In this document: positions 1 through 8,970 of the stretch, in pieces
Position numbering within the stretch: the first letter of the stretch is position 1
How the letters are laid out: every line of letters starts with the position of its first letter
Position numbers and translations under genes: made by a program
Notes under the pieces: model-generated
What the model was told of the DNA's origin: nothing
The model's input: the letters and a program-made list of their open reading frames with translations, nothing else
Databases searched by the model: none
Assembly (NCBI GenBank): GCA_963720885.1
Contig: CAVRGW010000003.1
Location: forward strand, 16,732 to 80,731
Reading direction: 5' to 3'
DNA length: 64,000 nt
Origin: DATLLN01 sp963720885
Lineage (GTDB): Bacteria; Actinomycetota; Thermoleophilia; Gaiellales; JAICJC01

Positions 1-707
<707 letters not shown>

Positions 708-711
<4 letters not shown>

Positions 712-1133
712 CTCTCGCCATCGAGCTGGACAACCGCTCGTCGGCCGCGCTCGACGAGGCCGAGCTGCGGCGGGTACTGGAGGCTGCGCTGGCCGCGGAG
801 GGGATCGACGATGGGGAGGTCGGCGTCGCGCTTGTCGACGAGCCGGAGATGGCCGAGCTGAACGCGACGCACCGCGGCAAGCCGGACGCGACCGACGTGC
901 TGTCATTCCCGCTGGACGGCCGCGACGCGATCCCCGGCGACCTGCCGCGTCAGCTGGGAGACCTGGTGATCTGCCCGGCCAGGGCCGAGGCGGACGGCAC
1001 GCCGGTCGAGGTGCTGGTCGTCCACGGCGCCCTGCACCTGCTCGGCTGGGACCACGAGACGGACGGCGGCGAGATGCTCGACCGCCAGGCCGCCGTGCTG
1101 GAGGAGGTGGCGGGTGCCGCAGACCCTTCGTAG
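708..1133 (+). CDS. ybeY: Endoribonuclease YbeY
   Basis: Zinc-dependent endoribonuclease for 16S rRNA 3' maturation and ribosome quality control. The diagnostic metal-binding motif HGALHLLGWDH is at 1023-1055, with three histidines positioned for zinc. Length of 141 aa is normal. The GTG start at 708 overlaps the phoH stop (GTGA), and the next gene starts 20 bp before this stop, so phoH - ybeY - kinase/PAP2 form one operon. This order is typical of Gram-positive bacteria, where era follows nearby as it does here. Confidence 0.96.
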
Positions 1134-1900
1134 CCGCGAGGAGGCGGTGCGCGAGGCCCGCCGGCTGGGTCCGTTCCGGACGGCGCGACACGAGGCGGCC
1201 AGCCTCGTCACCAGCTTCAACTACGCGTTCGAGGGGATCATCTACGTCGTCCGCACGCAGCGGAACATGCGCGTGCACTTCGCGGTCGCGCTGGGCATCC
1301 TGCCCGTGTCGGTCGCCCTCGGGGTGACCCGGTTCGAGCTGCTGGCCGTGATGCTGGCGGTCTCGTTCGTGCTGATCGCGGAGATGATCAACACGGCGCT
1401 CGAGAAGGCGATCGACGTGGCCACGAACTCCTTCGACCCGCTGGCCCGGGTGGCCAAGGACGTTGCCGCCGGCGCGGTACTGGTCGCGGCCGTCAACGCG
1501 GTGTTCGTCGGCTACCTGGTGTTCGCCGACCGCCTGCGTGACCCCAGCCGCCACGCCATCGACACCGTGCGCGACTCGCCGGTGCACCTGACCGTGATCG
1601 CCGTCGCCGTGGTGACGATGCTCGTGATCAGCCTGAAGGCTGCGACCAACCGCGGCACGCCGCTGCGCGGCGGACTGCCCTTCGGGCCACGCGGCCGTCG
1701 CCTACGGCGGCTGGGTCGCGGTGACCTTCGCCGCCGCCGACTACACCCACGGCCTGCTGATCTCGGGCATCTGCTTCATGATGGCGACGCTGGTGGCTCA
1801 GACCCGGGTCGAGGCCGGCGTGCACACCACCGGCGAGGTCGTGCTGGGCGGCCTGCTGGGCGCGTCCGTGACGGCGCTGGTGTTCCGGCTGCTGACCTGA
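1114..1900 (+). CDS. Undecaprenol kinase (DgkA) fused to PAP2 phosphatase, one frameshift
   Basis: The N-terminal 130 or so residues are a DgkA/undecaprenol-kinase domain with membrane helices and the conserved EMINTALEKAID segment (residues 90-101) followed by KDVAAGAVL. A PAP2 phosphatase domain follows, but the frame breaks near 1680: one extra base turns the expected LPSGHAAVAYGG into nonsense. In the +1 frame, VEAGVHTTGEVVLGG and the stop at 1900 complete the domain. The GTG start at 1114 has a GAGGAGG ribosome-binding site at 1101-1107. The two activities would both act on undecaprenyl lipids for cell-wall carrier recycling. The frameshift may be a sequence error. Confidence 0.85.
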
Positions 1901-2037
1901 ACGATCGCTCGCGCCGCGTCTGCGCGGAAAACGGGTGCGGAGCGACTGTGGTACGGTCGCCGTCGGAGTCCGGGGCCCACCTGGACGCGGCTCGCAGCGC
2001 TCTTTTGCGGTCTAACACGGCGACGAGGAGGTCAACC

Positions 2038-2358
2038 GTGGCGAAGTATCTGGTCAAGGCGTCCTACACGGCGGAGGGTGCGACCGGCGTTCAGCGCGCC
2101 GGTGGAGTGAGCCGGAGAGATGCGGTGGCAAAGATGGCCGAGGGCCTCGGAGGAAGTCTCGAGAGCTTCTACTTCGCCTTCGGCGAGACCGATGCATACG
2201 TCATCCTGGACGTCCCGGACAACCGGACTGCGGCGGCTGCCTCGATCGCCGTCAACACGGCCGGCGGCGCGTCCGCGGAAGTTGTGGTGCTGCTGACGCC
2301 CGAGGAGATCGACGAGGCGGCGAAGCTCTCGGTCGACTACCGGCCGCCGGGCGCCTGA
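2038..2358 (+). CDS. GYD-domain protein
   Basis: Small protein (106 aa) of the GYD family, predicted to form an alpha/beta ferredoxin-like fold. It starts VAKYLVKASYTAEG and has the typical GGSLESFYFAFGETDAYV core. No enzymatic role is established for the family. The GTG start at 2038 is preceded by GAGGAGGT at 2026-2033. A hairpin lies directly after the stop. The protein is complete and transcribed alone; a run-on from the frameshifted upstream gene would give a false fusion. Confidence 0.85.
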   Translation: MAKYLVKASYTAEGATGVQRAGGVSRRDAVAKMAEGLGGSLESFYFAFGETDAYVILDVPDNRTAAAASIAVNTAGGASAEVVVLLTPEEIDEAAKLSVDYRPPGA

Positions 2359-2360
2359 CC

Positions 2361-2378
2361 CGCTGGGTGATCCCAGCG
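2361..2378. terminator. Bidirectional hairpin between convergent stop codons
   Basis: Perfect 7-bp stem (CGCTGGG / CCCAGCG) with a 4-nt loop. It starts two bases after the stop of the GYD gene and ends directly before the stop of the minus-strand small ORF. There is no T-tract, so its strength as an intrinsic terminator is uncertain. Confidence 0.5.
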
Positions 2379-2504
2379 CTACGCGCGGTGAGCGGACGTC
2401 AGCTGCATTCCGCAGAGCTGGCAGCAGGCGCCGTGGTGGTCGTCCGCGACGATCACGCTGTGCCGGCAGAACGCTCGCTTGATCTGACGTGTGAACCGTG
2501 ACAT
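2379..2504 (-). CDS. Small putative zinc-binding protein (41 aa)
   Basis: Short basic protein with FCRH near the N-terminus and CCQLCG near the C-terminus, spaced like a small zinc ribbon. It resembles in layout the 56-aa protein at 12260. Support for it being real: its stop abuts a hairpin shared with the convergent gene, and a 9-bp hairpin (2505-2531) lies immediately 5' of the ATG with a GGGGA purine tract in the loop. No conserved family is recognised, and the start is uncertain because an upstream in-frame start at 2576 is also possible. Confidence 0.4.
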   Translation of the reverse strand: MSRFTRQIKRAFCRHSVIVADDHHGACCQLCGMQLTSAHRA

Positions 2505-2637
2505 GCCGCCAGGTTCCCCGATCCTGGCGGCTGTGTCGGTACGGCCAGCAGGCCTGCGTGGTGCGGCCACCCACACTCATCGCTTTCGTGACGCATTCGT
2601 GACGTCCGGCGTCTAGAGCCGTGACGGCCATCCGCCC

Positions 2638-2643
2638 TACGGT
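2638..2643 (+). promoter_or_regulatory. TAnnnT -10 element, leaderless
   Basis: TACGGT, 6 nt before the ATG at 2650, with no Shine-Dalgarno between. Consistent with a leaderless transcript for the pseudokinase-like gene. Confidence 0.4.
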
Positions 2644-2649
2644 GGGGCG

Positions 2650-3841
2650 ATGTCGAGTCCCGCCACGAACGCATGCATGATCGGCGACCGCTATCTGGCC
2701 AGCGCCGCGGCGGTCGCCTCCAGCCCCTCGGGGCCGGTGGACGCACTGGACACCCGGTCCGGCCGCGCCGCACAGGTACGCGTGCTGTTCACCGGGCCCC
2801 GGTTGGGACGAGGAGGCACTCGCCGGCGCGGTGTCGCGCTGGTGCTCGCTGGGCGTGTCTGAGGCGTGTGGGGTGCTCGATTTCGGCGCCCACGGCGACC
2901 GCTGGTTCCTGGTCGTGCCGCCATCGCTGGGGATGCCGCTCGAGCGCTGGCGGATGGTGCGCCGCCCATCGGCGCTGGACGCCGCCCGCCTGACGCTGGC
3001 GTTCGGACGGGTGCTGGAGCGCGTCGCGCAGGCAGGGTTTCCCGCGGACGGCCTGGCGATGCTCGATCTGGCCGTCGGGCCGGGGCCGACGCCGTTCCTG
3101 GAGCGGCCGCTGCTCGGCGACCCGGGCGCCGGGCCGGCCGCCGACCCGCGGGCGGGCCAGCGGTCGCTGGCGGCGATCGTGACGGCCGCCCATTTCGGCG
3201 AGCTGGAGGGCGGGCTCGCCCGCTGGCGCGACGAGGCGCGCAGCGAGTCGTTCGCGTCGCTCGCCGCCTGTCTCGATGCCCTCGAGGCGACGGCGGCGGA
3301 GATCGGCGCGGCGCCGTCTGGACTGGACGCCGAGCTCGCGGGGCTGTTCGACGAGGACGACCTGCGGCTGGAGTCCCTGCTGCCGCCTGCGGGCGAGCGG
3401 CGGGGGCTGCGCCGCGTCGGCGCCGCCGTCGGCATCGTGCTCGCGCTGCTCGCCGCCTGGGCGGTACTCGGGGTCGGCGCCAAGGGCTCCCCGGCCACGG
3501 CGCCGGCCGCGCCGCCGGCGGCCGAGCCGGTGCCAGTCGACCCGGGCACGCTGGTCAACGCCTCGGACCCTCCGCCGCCCCGCCACGCCCACCACCGGGA
3601 CGTCCCCGTGCGGCGCCGCACACATGCCCGCCGCCCGGCGGCCGGCCGGCACCACCACCGGCCGGCCGCGGTGAAGCACACAGCGGCTCCCACGGCGACG
3701 CCTCCCGCAACTGGCGGCGGGACGGGCACGACCGCGCCGCCGCCTCCCGCGCCGCCGACGTCCCCGCCGCCCTCCGGTGGCGGTGGCGCGACGCTGCCCG
3801 ACCCCGGCGGGGTCACGACCCTGCCGCCGCCCGCGCCGTGA
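2650..3841 (+). CDS. Membrane-anchored pseudokinase-like protein, one frameshift
   Basis: The start (MSSPATNACMIGDRYLASAAAV) resembles the N-lobe of actinobacterial Ser/Thr kinases, and the middle (ALDAARLTLAFGRVLERVAQAG) resembles the catalytic-loop helix. The VAVK lysine, HRD and DFG motifs cannot be found, so catalysis is unlikely. One extra C near 2800 breaks the frame; removing it restores FTGPGWDEEALAGAVSRW and joins the two parts. A single membrane helix (about nt 3415-3475) precedes a long Pro/His/Arg/Ala-rich tail that would be outside the cell. Function unknown; the kinase-fold link is a pattern-level inference. Confidence 0.55.
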
Positions 3842-3843
3842 CG

Positions 3844-3849
3844 TAGCAT
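3844..3849 (+). promoter_or_regulatory. TAnnnT -10 element, leaderless
   Basis: TAGCAT, 8 nt before the ATG of cdd; no ribosome-binding site between. Confidence 0.4.
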
Positions 3850-3857
3850 CCTGGGCG

Positions 3858-4250
3858 ATGCGAGCGGCGACGCCGGAGGAGATCGAGCTGCATGCCGAGG
3901 CGGGGCGTGCCGCGGTTCGGGCTCACGCTCCCTACTCGCGGTTCGCGGTCGGCGCGGCGCTCCAGGTCGCCGGTAGCGACCTGCCGGTGCTCGGTGTCAA
4001 CGTGGAGAACGCCTCGTACGGCCTGACCTCGTGCGCCGAGCGCAACGCGCTGTTCACCGCCGTTGCGGCGGGGCACACCGAGCTCCGGACGATGGCCGTG
4101 CACGCCGATGCCGAGTCGGCTCCGCCGTGCGGCGCCTGCCGCCAGGTGATGGCGGAGCTGGCCCCGGACCTGGTCGTCGTCTACCGCCGGTCGGGCGAGC
4201 TGGTCGCCGCGCCGCTGGCCGAACTCCTTCCCGAGCCGTTCGCGCTGTGA
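3858..4250 (+). CDS. cdd: Cytidine deaminase
   Basis: Deaminates cytidine and deoxycytidine to uridine and deoxyuridine in pyrimidine salvage. Homotetrameric-type length (130 aa). Zinc and catalytic residues are visible: C59 and E61 in SCAERNALF, C91 and C94 in PPCGACRQ. N-terminal APYSRFAVGAAL and the NVENASYGLT segment are typical substrate-binding regions. Its stop overlaps the GTG start of era (GTGA), a common cdd-era coupling. The ATG at 3858 is chosen because upstream in-frame sequence belongs to the Pro-rich tail of the previous gene. Confidence 0.96.
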   Translation: MRAATPEEIELHAEAGRAAVRAHAPYSRFAVGAALQVAGSDLPVLGVNVENASYGLTSCAERNALFTAVAAGHTELRTMAVHADAESAPPCGACRQVMAELAPDLVVVYRRSGELVAAPLAELLPEPFAL

Positions 4251-5137
4251 GCGTGCCCCACCGGTCTGGGCTCGCCGCGCTCGCCGGGCGGCCGAACGTC
4301 GGGAAGTCGACGCTGGTCAACCGCATGGTGGGCGAGCACGTCGTGGCCGTCTCGAGCCGGCCGCAGACCACCCGGCGGCGGGCCCTGGGGGCCGTCAACA
4401 GGGACGACGCCCAGCTGGTGCTGGTCGATCTGCCGGGCTTCCAGAAGCCATTCGACCGCCTGACCGAGCGGATGCAGCGGGCGGTCGACGAGACGCTGGC
4501 GGACGCCGACGTCGCCGTGCTGGTGCTCGACGCGACAACCCCGCCGGGCGCCGGAGACCGGTACGTCGCCGAGCGTGTGCTGCGCCCGGGCGGCGCGCCG
4601 GGCATCATCGTCCTCAACAAGGTCGACCTGTTGCGCCCGCCGGCGATCGCTCAGGCCATCGCCGCCGCCGCCGCGCTCGGCGAGTTCCACGCCCTGCACC
4701 CGATCAGCGCGCTGACCGGCGACGGCGTGGACTCCCTGCGCGACGACCTGTTCGCGCTGCTGGAGGAGGGCCCGGCGTTCTTCCCGCCCGGCACCACCTC
4801 CGACCAGACCGAGGAGCAGCGGATCGCCGAAGCCGTGCGGGAGGCGGCGCTGCAGCTGACCCGCGAGGAGGTGCCGCACGCCATCGCTGTGGCGGTCGAC
4901 GAGATCGAGCGGCGCCGGCGGAGCGCCGACCTGGTGCACGCCACGCTGATCTGCGAGACCGAGTCGCAGAAACGGATTCTGGTCGGCAAGGGCGGAGAGA
5001 TGATCCGGCAGATCGGTACCCGCGCCCGGCCCCAGGTCGAGCAGGTGCTGGGCGGACAGGTCTACCTGGAGCTTCGCGTCAAGGTGCGCCGCCAGTGGCG
5101 TCGCGACGAAGCCGAGCTCGACCGGCTGGGGGTGTGA
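4247..5137 (+). CDS. era: GTPase Era
   Basis: Essential GTPase that binds 16S rRNA during 30S assembly. G1 motif GRPNVGKS (residues 14-21), G3 DLPG (61-64) and G4 NKVD (124-127) are intact. The C-terminal KH domain carries the RNA-binding ILVGKGGEMI loop. Length 296 aa is normal. The chosen GTG start at 4247 overlaps the cdd stop; a GTG two codons later is an alternative. Era sits with phoH, ybeY and cdd, matching the conserved ribosome-maturation neighbourhood of Gram-positives. Confidence 0.96.
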   Translation: MSVPHRSGLAALAGRPNVGKSTLVNRMVGEHVVAVSSRPQTTRRRALGAVNRDDAQLVLVDLPGFQKPFDRLTERMQRAVDETLADADVAVLVLDATTPPGAGDRYVAERVLRPGGAPGIIVLNKVDLLRPPAIAQAIAAAAALGEFHALHPISALTGDGVDSLRDDLFALLEEGPAFFPPGTTSDQTEEQRIAEAVREAALQLTREEVPHAIAVAVDEIERRRRSADLVHATLICETESQKRILVGKGGEMIRQIGTRARPQVEQVLGGQVYLELRVKVRRQWRRDEAELDRLGV

Positions 5138-5139
5138 GT

Positions 5140-5145
5140 TAAGCT
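5140..5145 (+). promoter_or_regulatory. TAnnnT -10 element, leaderless
   Basis: TAAGCT, 8 nt before the deoC ATG at 5154 and three bases after the era stop. Confidence 0.35.
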
Positions 5146-5153
5146 TGGCGCGG

Positions 5154-5822
5154 ATGCCTCCACCGGCAATCGAGAGAGTCGCCTCCGTCATCGACCACAC
5201 GCTGCTCGACGCGTCCGCTGGTGTGGGGGACATCGACCGGCTGTGCGGCGAGGCGTCGCGCTTCGGATTCGCCGCCGTCTGCGTCCACGGACGCTGGGTG
5301 GCGCGCTGCGCCGGGCGCACCGGTGCTGCACGTGTCGCCTCCGTGGTCAGCTTTCCGCACGGCCTCGACGCCACCTCCGCCAAGGAGGAGGCGGCCCTCC
5401 GCGCCGTCGCGGACGGCGCGGACGAGCTGGACGTGGTGATCGCCTACGCCCTGCTGGACGAGGATCCGGCGGCGGTCGCGCGCGACCTCGAGCGCGTGGT
5501 CGCCGCCGCCGGCGGCGCAACGGTGAAGGCGATCGTCGAAGCGCCGGTGCTGACGCCGGCCCAGCTGGAGCGGGCCTGCGCGATCGTTGCGGCGTCGGGC
5601 GCCGCGTTCGCGAAGACCGGGACGGGCACGCGCGGCCCGGCCACCGTGGACCAGGTTGCGGCCATGCGCCGGGCGTTGCCCGGCGGCGTGGCGGTCAAGG
5701 CTTCCGGCGGGATCCGTACAGCGAGCGGGGCCGCCGAGCTGCTCGACGCCGGTGCCGCCCGGCTGGGGACGAGCGCCGGCGTGGAGATCGTGAAGCAGCT
5801 GGACGTGCATGCCGTCGCTTGA
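5154..5822 (+). CDS. deoC: Deoxyribose-phosphate aldolase
   Basis: Class I aldolase that splits 2-deoxyribose 5-phosphate into glyceraldehyde 3-phosphate and acetaldehyde in deoxynucleoside catabolism. The Schiff-base lysine is K154 in AKTGTGTRG; the partner lysine is K182 in VKASGGIR, and the acid/base aspartate is D93 in ELDVV. IDHTLL at the N-terminus and GTSAG at the phosphate site are typical. It fits a pyrimidine/deoxynucleoside salvage role with cdd upstream. The ATG at 5154 is preferred over TTG at 5145. Overlaps the next gene by 14 bp. Confidence 0.94.
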   Translation: MPPPAIERVASVIDHTLLDASAGVGDIDRLCGEASRFGFAAVCVHGRWVARCAGRTGAARVASVVSFPHGLDATSAKEEAALRAVADGADELDVVIAYALLDEDPAAVARDLERVVAAAGGATVKAIVEAPVLTPAQLERACAIVAASGAAFAKTGTGTRGPATVDQVAAMRRALPGGVAVKASGGIRTASGAAELLDAGAARLGTSAGVEIVKQLDVHAVA

Positions 5823-6528
5823 CCGGCTGATCTCGGCGACCCGCAAGGCCGTCGACGAGCGCCGTGCTGCGCGCCCGCTGACCGAGCTCGAGCAGGCGGT
5901 CGCGGCGCTGCCGCCAATCCGGCCGTTCACGGAAGCCGTGGTCGGTGAGGAGATCTCGTTCGTACTCCAGGCGGACGCCTTCCACGCCGGTCTGCTGGAA
6001 CAGTGCGAGGAAGCCGAGATCGCCGGCCTGTGCCTACCGCTTGAGCGGGTGGGAGACGGGGACGCCAGCGGACTGCCGGTGCTGCTGGCGGACGTGGTCG
6101 TCGACCGCTACCAGCTGTACGAAAGCCGCGCCGCGGGCGCTGACGGGGTCGTCCTGATCGTCGCCGCCTTCGACGACGAGGGCGAGGCGTTGTCCGAGCT
6201 GTACGGAGAGGCTGCTGACATTGGGCTGGACGTGCTGCTCGAGGTCGGGCACGAGGACGAGATCGAGTGGTCGATGGAGCAGCTCGACCCGGACTCGTTC
6301 GTGATCCGGAATAGCGACGGCGACGGCGGAGCCGACCTGGAGCGGACGTTCTCGCTGCTCGAGGAGGTGCCGGCCGGGATCGTGGTCGTCAGCGCAGGCG
6401 GCGTGCGCGACCGCGAGGAGGTGCGCGCCCTCGAGCGTTCCGGCGTCGACGCCGTGATCCTCGACCCCTGGGTGATCGGCGAGGATGTGGCGGAACTGGT
6501 GCGGGTGCTCCGCGGCGACGCCCGCTAG
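5809..6528 (+). CDS. Indole-3-glycerol-phosphate synthase-like protein, catalytic residues missing
   Basis: A TIM-barrel protein of 239 aa clearly related to TrpC: VDRYQLYESRAAGADGVVLIVAA and GLDVLLEV match the family. Several catalytic positions are replaced. The RKDF lysine is A94 in PVLLADVVVD, the IKRxSPS lysine segment is absent, the NNR asparagines are replaced by RNSD (167-170), and the SESG glutamate is A196 in VSAGGV. It overlaps deoC and has no other trp genes nearby. It is therefore probably not a working IGPS; a paralogue with another role, or a regulatory or binding protein, is more likely. Tail-to-tail 4-nt overlap with pfkA. Confidence 0.8.
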   Translation: MPSLDRLISATRKAVDERRAARPLTELEQAVAALPPIRPFTEAVVGEEISFVLQADAFHAGLLEQCEEAEIAGLCLPLERVGDGDASGLPVLLADVVVDRYQLYESRAAGADGVVLIVAAFDDEGEALSELYGEAADIGLDVLLEVGHEDEIEWSMEQLDPDSFVIRNSDGDGGADLERTFSLLEEVPAGIVVVSAGGVRDREEVRALERSGVDAVILDPWVIGEDVAELVRVLRGDAR

Positions 6529-7559
6529 CCGAAGAAGGCCGACGCCTCCGCGTACAGCTCCGCCGGCACCGACTTCAGCTCGGCGACGGCGTCGGCGATC
6601 GGCACGGCGGTGAACGCGCCGCCGCGGAGCGCCGCCATGCGGCCCCAGCCACCGGAGGTCAGGAGGCGGTCGGCGACCACGCCGAAGCGCGTCGCCAGCA
6701 CGCGGTCGTGCGCTGTCGGCGAGCCGCCGCGCTGGATGTGGCCGAGTACGGTCACCCGGGTCTCGAACCCGGTGCGGCGCTCGATCTCGCCCCCCAGGCG
6801 CTCGCCGATCCCGCCCAGGCGGACGTGACCGAAAGCGTCGGTGTCCGCGCTGCCGACCACCTCGCCCGTGGTCTGTTCGTCGTACGTCAGCGGCCAGCCC
6901 TCGGAGACGACCACGATCGAGAAGTCCTTGTCCCGGGCGTGGCGGCGGCCGATCAGCTCGCAGCACCGCTCGACGGACAGCGGCTGCTCAGGGATCAGCA
7001 CGACGTCCGCGCCGCCCGCCACTCCCGACTGCAGCGCGATCCAGCCGGTGTGGCGGCCCATCACCTCACAGACCATCACGCGGTCGTGCGACTCGGCGGT
7101 GGAGTGAAGGCGGTCGATCGCCTCGGTGGCGATGGACACCGCCGTGTCGAAGCCGAACGTGACGTCGGTGGCGCTGAGATCGTTGTCGATCGTCTTGGGC
7201 ACGCCCACCACGTGCGCGCCGTGCTCGGCGTGGAGCCGGGCGGCCACACCCAGCGTGTCCTCGCCGCCGATGACCACCAGCGCGTCGAAGCCGGCCAGGT
7301 GCGCCAGCACTCGCTCGACGTCGCCGTCCGTGCGGAACGGATTCGTCCGCGAGGTCTTGAGGATGGTTCCGCCTCGGGGCAGGATCCCGGACACGTCCAC
7401 CGCCTCGAGTGGTCGGAACAGCCCCTCGACCATGCCTCGCCAGCCGTGGAGGACGCCCACGACCTCGTCGCCGCGGTCGAGCGCAAGCCGCGCGACTGAG
7501 CGGATCACGGCGTTCAGCCCCGGGCAGTCACCGCCTCCCGTGAGGATGCCGATGCGCAC
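6525..7559 (-). CDS. pfkA: 6-phosphofructokinase, PPi-type active-site signature
   Basis: Phosphorylates fructose 6-phosphate in glycolysis. GGGDCPG (8-14), the catalytic TIDND (123-127) and MGRHTGWIAL motifs are present; 344 aa is usual. The residue that separates ATP- from PPi-using enzymes is D101 in GGEDT, and K122 in PKTIDND replaces the usual ATP-type glycine. Both favour pyrophosphate as phosphoryl donor, though group III actinobacterial enzymes vary, so assay is needed. GTG start at 7559; TACGCT lies 6 nt upstream and there is no ribosome-binding site. Confidence 0.93.
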   Translation of the reverse strand: MRIGILTGGGDCPGLNAVIRSVARLALDRGDEVVGVLHGWRGMVEGLFRPLEAVDVSGILPRGGTILKTSRTNPFRTDGDVERVLAHLAGFDALVVIGGEDTLGVAARLHAEHGAHVVGVPKTIDNDLSATDVTFGFDTAVSIATEAIDRLHSTAESHDRVMVCEVMGRHTGWIALQSGVAGGADVVLIPEQPLSVERCCELIGRRHARDKDFSIVVVSEGWPLTYDEQTTGEVVGSADTDAFGHVRLGGIGERLGGEIERRTGFETRVTVLGHIQRGGSPTAHDRVLATRFGVVADRLLTSGGWGRMAALRGGAFTAVPIADAVAELKSVPAELYAEASAFFG

Positions 7560-7565
7560 GTCGGC

Positions 7566-7571
7566 AGCGTA
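7566..7571 (-). promoter_or_regulatory. TAnnnT -10 element, leaderless
   Basis: TACGCT on the minus strand, 6 nt before the GTG of pfkA, with no Shine-Dalgarno. Confidence 0.4.
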
Positions 7572-7689
7572 CCGCCCCTCCTGGATGGGGAGCCCGGTTA
7601 CCCCGAATGGGGGAGGCCACGGCGGCGCCGGCAAGGTTGACTTGCAGGTGGTGCCGGGGGAGGGGTCCTGCAGCGGCACCACAGGGTCA

Positions 7690-8934
7690 ATGATCACTCG
7701 AGGTCGCACAACACTCGCGCTGATCGCGTTCGCCGTCGTGCTGACGCTGCCCGGCACCGCCCGTCCGGCGGCGGCGCCCGGGGAGGTCGCGCCGACGCCC
7801 GGCGCCGTCAACGTCACCAGCTTCGGCGCCAAGCCGAACGACACGGCTGACGACACGGCCGGGTTCAAGGCGGCCATCGCCAAGGCGGCGACGCAGCCGA
7901 TCTATGCGGCCGGGCCGTCCGGCAGGCCGCAGGGCGTGGTGTACGTCCCCGCGGGCACCTACCGCGTCTGCGGAGTGCGCCCCCTGTCCAACGTCCGGAT
8001 CGAGTTCGACGCCGGCGCCACGATGCAGCTGGGCACGGTCACCTGCGGCAGCCCGACGATCCTCACCCTCGACGGCGGGACGAGCAACGTCTCGCTGGTC
8101 GGCGTCGGCACGTCGACCACGGGCAAGCCCACGGCGGCCGCCGGGTGGGACATCTCCCACAGCTTCCGGATCAACGCCGACCCGGCCGCCACAGGCGCCT
8201 CGCCGCAGGTGCGGGGCATCGCCGTGCGGTGGGTGACGGACGGCCTGATCCAGAACGTCTTCACCGTGCAGAACGACAGCCGCCAGGCGAACAACCGCAA
8301 CACCGCGTACACCAGCACGTCCCCAGCACTGACGTTCTACGGGCTGCCCACCTCGACCGCGGCCTCGCCGCAGATCCCGCGCCGGGTGACGCTGACGAAC
8401 CTGTACAACGTCAAGAGCCCGGTGTCCTACGGCGCGGTGCAGGTCAGCGCGTGCGTCGACTGCACGTTCGACGGGCTGTTCTCGCAGGGCGGCGTGACGC
8501 TGCGGCTGGAGACGGACGCCGAGGAGGCGTACTACCTGAAGACCCACAAGCACTATTACTCGACCGTCGACCGGCTGATCGGCTCCGACATCGAGAGCCT
8601 GAACGGGCGGCAGGCGGTCACCATGTCGCCGCACTCGCAGAAGAACGGCGTGGTGACGATCGACGGGGTCGTCATGGCCAGCTCGGTGGCGGCGGTGCGC
8701 ACCAACTCGGCGCGGCCGGCCGGCCTCCCGCTCGGGACGTTCTCGTCGGCGTCCTCGGTGTCGGATATCACCGCGACGCCGGGCACGCTGGCGCAGATCC
8801 AGATGACGGGGAGCGTCGGCTGGACGCTCGGCAAGTCGCAGATGGCGGTCGCCGACTCCGAGGGCCAGTTCACGGTGCGGTGGTCGAACGTGCACTGCGG
8901 CGGCCTGCCCAGCGACACGCCCTGCATGCCCTGA
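7690..8934 (+). CDS. Secreted right-handed beta-helix (pectate lyase-like) protein
   Basis: Exported protein of 414 aa with an N-terminal signal peptide (MITRGRTTLALIAFAVVLT, cleavage near ARPAAA). The segment VNVTSFGAKPNDTADDTAGF is the start of the pectate-lyase superfamily type-3 / glycoside hydrolase 28-like beta helix, and GVVYVPAGTYRV is the typical next strand. Beta-helix turns follow to the C-terminus. Polysaccharide binding or cleavage outside the cell is likely, but the catalytic acid pair of GH28 cannot be pinned down. A GGGGGAGGGG tract lies 20-30 nt upstream, too far for a normal ribosome-binding site. Confidence 0.75.
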   Translation: MITRGRTTLALIAFAVVLTLPGTARPAAAPGEVAPTPGAVNVTSFGAKPNDTADDTAGFKAAIAKAATQPIYAAGPSGRPQGVVYVPAGTYRVCGVRPLSNVRIEFDAGATMQLGTVTCGSPTILTLDGGTSNVSLVGVGTSTTGKPTAAAGWDISHSFRINADPAATGASPQVRGIAVRWVTDGLIQNVFTVQNDSRQANNRNTAYTSTSPALTFYGLPTSTAASPQIPRRVTLTNLYNVKSPVSYGAVQVSACVDCTFDGLFSQGGVTLRLETDAEEAYYLKTHKHYYSTVDRLIGSDIESLNGRQAVTMSPHSQKNGVVTIDGVVMASSVAAVRTNSARPAGLPLGTFSSASSVSDITATPGTLAQIQMTGSVGWTLGKSQMAVADSEGQFTVRWSNVHCGGLPSDTPCMP

Positions 8935-8970
8935 CCGGGCTACGATCCGCTCGACGTCCAAGGAGGATCC

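Noticed and set aside
1114..2358. A continuous 414-codon frame from the undecaprenol kinase into the GYD protein
   Set aside because: The join comes from the frameshift at about 1680; the GYD protein has its own start and ribosome-binding site at 2038.
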